NCBI GenBank assembly: GCA_029821415.1
Contig: JALGTJ010000044.1
Span: forward strand, 1-11,055
From: Candidatus Zipacnadia bacterium
Lineage (GTDB): Bacteria; Armatimonadota; Zipacnadia; Zipacnadales; Zipacnadaceae
Reading direction: 5' to 3'
Length of the DNA stretch: 11,055 nucleotides
Notes under the pieces: generated by a model
The model's database searches: none
The model's input: the letters and a program-made list of their open reading frames with translations, nothing else
What the model was told of the DNA's origin: nothing
Part shown: one piece after another, positions 6,405-11,055 of the stretch
How positions within the stretch are numbered: position 1 is the first letter of the stretch
Layout of the letters: each line of letters starts with the position of its first letter
Program-made: the position numbers and the translations under genes

Positions 6405-7079
6405 ATGACAGCTTCCGAACTGACCCGCCAACAATTGGATAGCCTGCCCTCCAAAACGCTGCGCTCTGGCTACGGGGCTCGCCCCGAGGTCAGGATCATA
6501 CGGAGCGATAGTAGAGACCTACTCGTCAAAGATTACCACAAAGGCAAATCACTCTTCGGGCGATTGCTGGGGCGCTTTCTCACATGCCGCGAGAAGATAG
6601 CGTATGAGCGACTCAAAGATCTGCCGGGCGTCCCCCGATACTGCGGTTTGCTTGACCCATATGCACTCATTCTCGAATATGTTCCAAGTAAGCACGTGCA
6701 GGACGTTGATCCCGCCCAAATATCCGCTGACTTCTTCCGTCTACTTTCCGAGTTAGTTACGAATCTGCACCGCCGTGGCATCGCTCATGGGGACTTGCAC
6801 AAGCTGGACAACATACTCATTGACGACAGAGGCCGACCGGTGGTAGTAGATTTTACCAGTGCCATAATGACCGGATCCAATCCGCTTGTTGCACTTGTCT
6901 TCCGCATCCTTTGTGACGAAGACCGGCGGGGGATATATAAGCTCAAGAACCAAGTGGCTCCCCACCTGCTTAGCGAACAGCAGCGGAAGTTTCTCAACCA
7001 CCACAGCCTCGGGGAACGGATATTCCGGCGTATCCGCGATCCAGTTCGTTCGCTCATCAAACGGTGGTCAAGCAAGTAG
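6405..7079 (+). CDS. RIO/Kdo-kinase-like small protein kinase-fold protein
   Basis: This 224-residue protein keeps the core of the protein-kinase fold: Lys42 in LVKDYHKG (ATP), Glu68 in AYERL (salt bridge), a hinge near LILEYVP (88-94), the catalytic loop H128-GD-LHKLDN136 with Asp130 as base, and D149-FT as the metal-binding DFG equivalent. The shortened layout without an activation loop or large C-lobe fits the RIO1/lipopolysaccharide (WaaP/KdkA, PF06293-like) branch rather than Hanks Ser/Thr kinases. It could phosphorylate a sugar such as Kdo/heptose on a glycolipid, or a protein. The C-terminus (183-224) is basic, possibly for membrane or nucleic-acid contact. The start is ATG 6405, with a poor RBS. 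It lies 64 bases after the isomerase and 110 bases before the sigma factor; no separate promoter is evident. Confidence 0.75.
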   Translation: MTASELTRQQLDSLPSKTLRSGYGARPEVRIIRSDSRDLLVKDYHKGKSLFGRLLGRFLTCREKIAYERLKDLPGVPRYCGLLDPYALILEYVPSKHVQDVDPAQISADFFRLLSELVTNLHRRGIAHGDLHKLDNILIDDRGRPVVVDFTSAIMTGSNPLVALVFRILCDEDRRGIYKLKNQVAPHLLSEQQRKFLNHHSLGERIFRRIRDPVRSLIKRWSSK

Positions 7080-7107
7080 GTTGCCGGCCGGGCACTGTAC
7101 AGACGGC

Positions 7108-7135
7108 GGAACTGTTATAGGGCTGCGCGGCGTTC
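7108..7135 (+). promoter_or_regulatory. possible ECF autoregulatory promoter (GGAAC-N18-CGTT)
   Basis: GGAAC (7108-7112) and CGTTC (7131-7135) are 18 bases apart, immediately upstream of an ECF sigma gene. SigR/SigH-type sigma factors recognise GGAAY with a (C)GTT -10 element at about this spacing and activate their own genes. Transcription would start near 7142. Confidence 0.45.
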
Positions 7136-7189
7136 TTAACTATGAATACACGCCGCGCGCATCTGCCGAAAGATGGGTGGAATCGGAGT

Positions 7190-7747
7190 ATGCGCCAACT
7201 AACGGGTAGACGCAGGCGTGAATTCGAACGGCTAGCCAAGCGTCACCAGCGTGACCTGTTCAATGCCGCTCGCCGGCTGACGCGTACCTTGAGTGATGCT
7301 GAGGATCTCAGCCAGGAAGCTTTGGTCAAGGCATACCTCTCTTTTGATCAGTTTGAATTGGGCACAAACTTCCGGGCCTGGCTGCTGAAGATCGTTACGA
7401 CCACCCATATCAGCCGGTGCCGCCAGCAGTCTCGCCAGCCCCAGACTACAGCATGGGACGAAGGCGAAGATGCCATTCCCCGGGAATGGCATAAATCTGA
7501 CAGTTTGCCACCGGAAACAATAGTCATAGAGCAGGAACTTGACGAACCAGTCCAGCAGGCCCTGGCCCAGATACCAGAAGAGTTCCGCAGCACGGTCATT
7601 CTTTGCGACATGTTTGACCTAAGCTACAGGGAAATTGCACAAGTACTGAACATACCGCTCGGCACTGTGCGCAGTCGTATCTCGCGAGGACGACAAGCTT
7701 TAGCTGAGCACCTACGGGATTATGCCCGGCAGCGTGGCTATTTGTGA
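7190..7747 (+). CDS. ECF-type RNA polymerase sigma factor (SigR/SigH/RpoE-like)
   Basis: This is a group 4 sigma factor with sigma region 2 at residues 17-82, including the core-binding/-10 signature LSDAEDLSQEALVKAYLSF and GTNFRAWLLKI. A linker (83-118) is followed by region 4 at 120-172, with IPEEFRSTVILCDMFDLSY and the DNA-reading helix GTVRSRISRGRQAL. The GTNxRAWL...RQQSRQP stretch resembles the SigR/SigH redox-stress branch. The frame opens at ATG 7142 (201 residues). I prefer ATG 7190 (185 residues) because GGTGG lies 9 bases upstream, the family starts a few residues before region 2, and a promoter at 7108-7135 would begin transcription about at 7142. The zinc-finger anti-sigma gene begins 12 bases after the stop, the classical pair. 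Confidence 0.93.
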   Translation: MRQLTGRRRREFERLAKRHQRDLFNAARRLTRTLSDAEDLSQEALVKAYLSFDQFELGTNFRAWLLKIVTTTHISRCRQQSRQPQTTAWDEGEDAIPREWHKSDSLPPETIVIEQELDEPVQQALAQIPEEFRSTVILCDMFDLSYREIAQVLNIPLGTVRSRISRGRQALAEHLRDYARQRGYL

Positions 7748-7758
7748 GGTAAGGGTAA

Positions 7759-8541
7759 GTGGCCAAACAATGCTCCGTTACATCTGAGACTCTGTCGGCA
7801 TTCGTCGACGGCGAACTGCCCCCAGAGCAGCGACGTAAGCTGGCTCGTCACATCGTCACCTGCCCCTCATGCAGCCGGCAGATCGGGACAATTTACTCTC
7901 TGAAGGCTCTCGCGGGCGCATCTGACCAGCCACTATCTCGAGTGCCCAGAGGTTTTTGGAAGAGAGTACGTCGGCGGTTGGATGAAATAGACGCGGTCGC
8001 CCGCAAGGTGGTCAGCATCGGCCCGAAGTGTACACCCACCCGGCGTCTCGCTACCCTCGGCGCTGCTGGTGTGCTAATGATCATCCTGGCGGTGGGCATC
8101 CGCGGACTGATGATGCCCCGGCCCGTGGACTGGACCTACCTGGCCAAGGCTCACCGCATTGCCACAGCACAGTTGATCCCGCCAATAGCCGTCCGCCAGC
8201 GACCTGAGCCCGGCGCGGAAGCTACCCAAGTGGCCTGGCGATTGGGGCCTGCCCAGGCTATTTATGCGCCGATGTGCAGTGGCCGCCAGGTGATCTACTC
8301 GCGACCCGGAGCGCTTGTTTCCTACTTTGCCCTGCCCTGTGATAGCCTGGACGTCTCCGGACTTGACTTCATAAATCAGGGTGGGCAGCGGTTCTACCTG
8401 ACCGCCAGCGATGAACTTTCTGTAGTTGCCTGGCGCCAGGGGCCAGGATGGGGGGTGCTGGTCGGGGCAACAGGCACCAAACAGTTATTAGAGATGGCTG
8501 GCTTGTACGGCAAGCCAGACGAGTTGGGCCCCGGATTCTGA
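7759..8541 (+). CDS. membrane-anchored zinc-binding (ZAS) anti-sigma factor
   Basis: The 260-residue product starts with a zf-HC2/ZAS module: Cys5, then His31-x3-Cys35-x2-Cys38 (HIVTCPSC). The Cys5-to-His31 spacing of 26 equals that of the four zinc ligands of RsrA (C11, H37, C41, C44), a thiol-disulfide redox sensor. Unlike RsrA it continues through a basic juxtamembrane stretch to a transmembrane helix at about 97-118 (LATLGAAGVLMIILAVGIRGL). An outside domain of about 140 residues follows, with Cys173 and Cys194 and an ending (VVAWRQGPGWGVLVG...LLEMA) typical of such anti-sigma C-termini. It should hold the upstream ECF sigma factor at the membrane and release it on a signal. The GTG start has GAGG about 10 bases upstream, inside the sigma stop region, consistent with coupled translation. 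Confidence 0.88.
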   Translation: MAKQCSVTSETLSAFVDGELPPEQRRKLARHIVTCPSCSRQIGTIYSLKALAGASDQPLSRVPRGFWKRVRRRLDEIDAVARKVVSIGPKCTPTRRLATLGAAGVLMIILAVGIRGLMMPRPVDWTYLAKAHRIATAQLIPPIAVRQRPEPGAEATQVAWRLGPAQAIYAPMCSGRQVIYSRPGALVSYFALPCDSLDVSGLDFINQGGQRFYLTASDELSVVAWRQGPGWGVLVGATGTKQLLEMAGLYGKPDELGPGF

Positions 8542-8698
8542 GTGGTCTGGGAAATGCTACGTCTTCCATCAGCAGCAACCTATCCCCGCTCTTGCGAAGG
8601 TTAGCAGAACACACACGAAGAAATGGACAGAGTGAGGAGTCATTAACACCCTGTCACTGAACCGTGACTAATTGCAACCGGAGGATAACGGGCCATTG

Positions 8699-10075
8699 AT
8701 GCCATCACCAGCCTGCATTATCCTGGCAGCCGGAGAAGGCACCCGGCTGAAGTCCAAGTACCCCAAAGCGCTGCAGCCGCTATGCGGCAAGCCCTTGGTT
8801 CTCCACGCCATTGACACAGCCCAGGCCGCTGGAGCCGACCCCATTGTCGTGGTGATTGGGGCGGGAGCCGAGCAGGTGCAGACAGTGCTGGCCGAGACTG
8901 ACGTGCGGATTGTCTACCAAGCCGAACGCAAAGGCACCGGCCATGCAGTGATGTGTGCCGAAGAAGCGCTGGCGGACTACCACGGGGATGTGCTTGTCAC
9001 CTGCGCCGATATCCCCCTGGTCCGTCCACAGACGCTCAGCCAGCTTGCCGGCGAGCATTTACAATCTGGCGCTGCCGCCACAGTGCTTACCACAATCTGT
9101 CCTGATCCAACCGGCTACGGGCGAGTGGTACGCGATGAGGACGGGCATGTCAAGCAGATAGTGGAGCACGATGACGCCGATCCGCAAGTGCAGCAGATCA
9201 ACGAGATTAACACCAGCATCTACTGCTTCCAGGCTGCAGCATTGTTTGCTGCTCTACCCCGCCTGAATGCTGACAATGTCCAGGGCGAATACTATCTTAC
9301 CGATGTCATCCCCGAATTGCTTGATGGGGGTCACACTGTTGCTGCGGTCACCGTCGGCGATTGGCAGGAGGTAATGGGCATCAACACCCGCGCTCAGCAA
9401 GCTCAGGCCGAACAAATTGCCCGCGACCGCGTACGCCAGCGGTTGATGAATGACGGCGTAATGCTGATGCATCCTGCCTCCGTCTTTATTGACTGCGAGG
9501 TACAGATTGGCCCGGATACGGTCATTTGGCCGGGAGCGGTCCTCCTGGGACAGACCCAGGTCGGCAGCGATTGCGTAATAGAGAGCAACGTGCGCATAGA
9601 GAACTGCCAGATCGGCGATCGGGTGCAGATAAAGCATTGTAGTGTGGTGACCGACAGTCGCCTGGGCAACGAGGTGCAAGTCGGGCCATTCGCTCACATC
9701 CGTGATAACAGTGACATCCGCGAGCAGGCCCGCATCGGCAGCTATGCCGAGGTTGTTCGCAGCGTGGTAGGGCCGCGGACTTACGACAAGCATTTCAGCT
9801 ATCTGGGCGATGCCCAGGTCGGCGCCGATGTCAATATCGGGGCCGGTGTCATCACCTGCAACTACGACGGACAGACCAAACACCGCACGGTAATTGGGGA
9901 TGGTGCATTCGTGGGCAGTGACGCAGCAATCGTTGCGCCCGTCACTATTGGTGCCCGTGCTTATATTGGAGCGGGGTCGGTCATAACCAAAGATGTACCG
10001 CCCGATGCCTTAGCCGTGAGCCGCAGCCACCAGAAGAGCATTGAAGGTTGGGCCAAACGACGCCGGGAACAGTAG
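8699..10075 (+). CDS. glmU: bifunctional N-acetylglucosamine-1-phosphate uridyltransferase / glucosamine-1-phosphate acetyltransferase
   Basis: This 458-residue protein has GlmU's two halves. The N-terminal uridyltransferase (1-235) keeps LAAGEGTR (9-16), Lys23, GTGHA (79-83), Asp104, GYGR (139-142), Glu156, Asn171 and Asn229. The C-terminal left-handed beta-helix (255-458) carries hexapeptide repeats and the acetyltransferase residues Arg335, His365 (catalytic), Tyr368, Asn388 (CNYDG) and Lys394. By E. coli alignment the substrate-binding Lys351 is replaced by Val353 (EVVRS instead of EMKKA). It makes UDP-GlcNAc for peptidoglycan and cell-surface sugars in the cytoplasm. The frame is open from TTG 8672, but GGAGG (8680-8684) lies downstream of it, so ATG 8699 (or TTG 8696) is the better start; spacing is a long 14 (or 11). 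The 157 bases before the gene hold no terminator I can see, only an imperfect GTCAC-N6-GTGAC repeat (8653-8668). Confidence 0.95.
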   Translation: MPSPACIILAAGEGTRLKSKYPKALQPLCGKPLVLHAIDTAQAAGADPIVVVIGAGAEQVQTVLAETDVRIVYQAERKGTGHAVMCAEEALADYHGDVLVTCADIPLVRPQTLSQLAGEHLQSGAAATVLTTICPDPTGYGRVVRDEDGHVKQIVEHDDADPQVQQINEINTSIYCFQAAALFAALPRLNADNVQGEYYLTDVIPELLDGGHTVAAVTVGDWQEVMGINTRAQQAQAEQIARDRVRQRLMNDGVMLMHPASVFIDCEVQIGPDTVIWPGAVLLGQTQVGSDCVIESNVRIENCQIGDRVQIKHCSVVTDSRLGNEVQVGPFAHIRDNSDIREQARIGSYAEVVRSVVGPRTYDKHFSYLGDAQVGADVNIGAGVITCNYDGQTKHRTVIGDGAFVGSDAAIVAPVTIGARAYIGAGSVITKDVPPDALAVSRSHQKSIEGWAKRRREQ

Positions 10076-10132
10076 CCGTCGGCACTTGATCTGCTACTCT
10101 TCACGCCAACAGCTATGTCTCTCACCTAACTA

Positions 10133-11055
10133 ATGCTTGCTATCTTCCGGCTGGAGCAAAAGTCATCAACGATGCGTGAGCTGGCCACGATGCTCAAGGC
10201 CGGTATGTCCCTGGGCGAGGCTCTTAATGTCCTGGAAGAGCGTACCGTCTATCCTCAACTGCGTCAGATAATCCACGAAGGCGCCAAGCACGTAGCAGCC
10301 GGGGGCAGCTTCTCGGAGGTGCTGGCCAAATACCCCGAAGAGTTCTCCGCACTGACGACCGCTGTCATCGCAATGGGCGAGCAAACCGGGCGGCTGGATG
10401 AATCTTTCGCCCAGGTCGCCGCCTACCTGGAGCGCGATTATAGCCTGCGCCAGATGGTTATGCGCGAGACCTTCTATCCCAAGATGCTCTTGGCCTTCTG
10501 CATCATCATTCCCAGTGCTATCCCGGCGTTAATTGAAGCTCTGACGGGCTCGGTATGGCTTGGCTTGTGGATATTCATTAAAAACATCGGTAAGTGGGTA
10601 CTGGGGCTGGGCATTCCGATCTACCTGGCTTATCTTATCTACCACTCGCTGATGGCGAGGAGTCAACAGTCGCGGGAGATGGTCGATTCCATGAAACTGC
10701 ACCTCCCGCTGCTGGGTGCCGTAGTGCGCCGCCTGGCCCTGGCTAAGTTCGCCCGCGCCTTGTCATACACCTACTCCGCCGGCGTGCCGATGGACCAGGC
10801 TGTAACTCTGTCGGCCTCTGCTATGGGCAACTCCATCCTGGAGCGACGCTTCACGAGCACCGTGCCCCTGGTCCAAAAGGGTTACAAGCTCTCCGAGGCG
10901 CTGGGCAAAGCTCCTGATATTGACGACATGGCCCTGCGCATGCTCCGCACCGGCGAACAGACCGGCGAGATAGATGCCACGATGCAGCGCGTGGCGGACC
11001 ACTTTGAGGAAGCTGCTGCGACCTCTATCCACCGTATGGCCATAATGGCCTTGCC
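10133..11055 (+). CDS. GspF/PilC-type inner-membrane platform protein of a type II secretion/type IV pilus system (3' truncated by window)
   Basis: The frame from ATG 10133 stays open to the right edge, giving 307 residues. It shows two copies of the T2SSF helical domain. The first (about 11-133) has MLKAGMSLGEAL and GEQTGRLDESF. The second (about 203 onward) has YSAGVPMDQAV and GEQTGEIDATM. Hydrophobic segments lie at about 117-136 and 142-172. The repeated GEQTG motif in both halves is diagnostic. The family anchors the assembly ATPase and the pseudopilus/pilus machinery in the inner membrane. Usual length is about 340-410 residues, so the last membrane helix probably lies past the edge. 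An in-frame TAA at 10127 limits the start; RBS is weak and the usual longer N-terminal extension is absent. No terminator is seen in the 57 bases after glmU, so co-transcription is possible. Confidence 0.9.
   Translation, partial: MLAIFRLEQKSSTMRELATMLKAGMSLGEALNVLEERTVYPQLRQIIHEGAKHVAAGGSFSEVLAKYPEEFSALTTAVIAMGEQTGRLDESFAQVAAYLERDYSLRQMVMRETFYPKMLLAFCIIIPSAIPALIEALTGSVWLGLWIFIKNIGKWVLGLGIPIYLAYLIYHSLMARSQQSREMVDSMKLHLPLLGAVVRRLALAKFARALSYTYSAGVPMDQAVTLSASAMGNSILERRFTSTVPLVQKGYKLSEALGKAPDIDDMALRMLRTGEQTGEIDATMQRVADHFEEAAATSIHRMAIMAL

Noticed and set aside
8653..8668. GTCAC-N6-GTGAC inverted repeat before glmU
   Set aside because: The arms are only 5 bases and the flanks do not match, so it is within chance expectation. 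It has neither a terminator tail nor operator support.
8643..8674. TTAACA-N18-ACTAAT as a glmU promoter
   Set aside because: The -10 matches at only four of six positions, and transcription would begin on the Shine-Dalgarno itself.
9254..9883. 209-residue minus-strand frame
   Set aside because: It is fully inside glmU on the opposite strand. Its length comes from the codon bias and repeats of the beta-helix.
1..11055. CRISPR arrays, tRNA/rRNA genes, insertion sequences
   Set aside because: No regularly spaced repeats, tRNA-like cloverleaf, rRNA stretch, transposase frame or terminal inverted repeats were found on reading.

Overview
This is a bacterial protein-coding window of moderately high GC that I cannot place taxonomically with confidence. 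Four traits stand out: GTG/TTG starts behind strong GGAGG sites, a sugar-catabolism gene set (Gfo/Idh/MocA oxidoreductase, sugar-phosphate isomerase/epimerase, amidohydrolase, secreted GH26-like enzyme), a short mono-cluster ferredoxin, and a T2SS/type IV pilus GspF/PilC gene. Together they suggest an environmental, perhaps Armatimonadota- or Planctomycetota-like, possibly anaerobic lineage. That placement is inference only.

Layout. (1) Positions 1-2664, plus strand: the possible tail of an upstream gene, then an amidohydrolase translationally coupled (TAATG overlap) to a secreted GH26-like glycoside hydrolase with a C-terminal Ig-like domain. (2) A strong bidirectional hairpin terminator near 2734-2775 separates these from a convergent minus-strand group. 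In transcription order this group is a possible 46-residue membrane microprotein (4346-4206), an NTF2-like lipoprotein with a doubtful 5' end (4129-3746), a Cys-rich zinc-ribbon protein (3700-3107) and a [4Fe-4S] ferredoxin (2997-2809). (3) A divergent control region (about 4347-4450) holds an exact TTGACA/TATAAT promoter overlapped by a palindrome. It drives a Gfo/Idh/MocA oxidoreductase and a TIM-barrel isomerase/epimerase, probably one sugar or polyol pathway. (4) Next come a compact RIO/Kdo-kinase-like protein, then an ECF sigma factor with its zinc-binding, membrane-anchored anti-sigma factor. A SigR/SigH-like promoter motif (GGAAC-N18-CGTT) lies just upstream of the sigma gene. (5) GlmU (UDP-GlcNAc synthesis) follows, then a GspF/PilC inner-membrane platform protein that runs off the right edge.

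How the genes work together. Regions 1 and 3 look like polysaccharide breakdown plus oxidation/isomerisation of the released sugars, with a promoter suited to tight control. The sigma/anti-sigma pair has the Cys-His-Cys-Cys spacing of redox-sensing ZAS proteins but is fused to a membrane segment and an outside domain. The minus-strand group joins a redox carrier, a metal-ribbon protein, a lipoprotein and a possible membrane peptide in a combination I do not recognise. It is the best candidate here for something undescribed, although no function can be shown from sequence alone.
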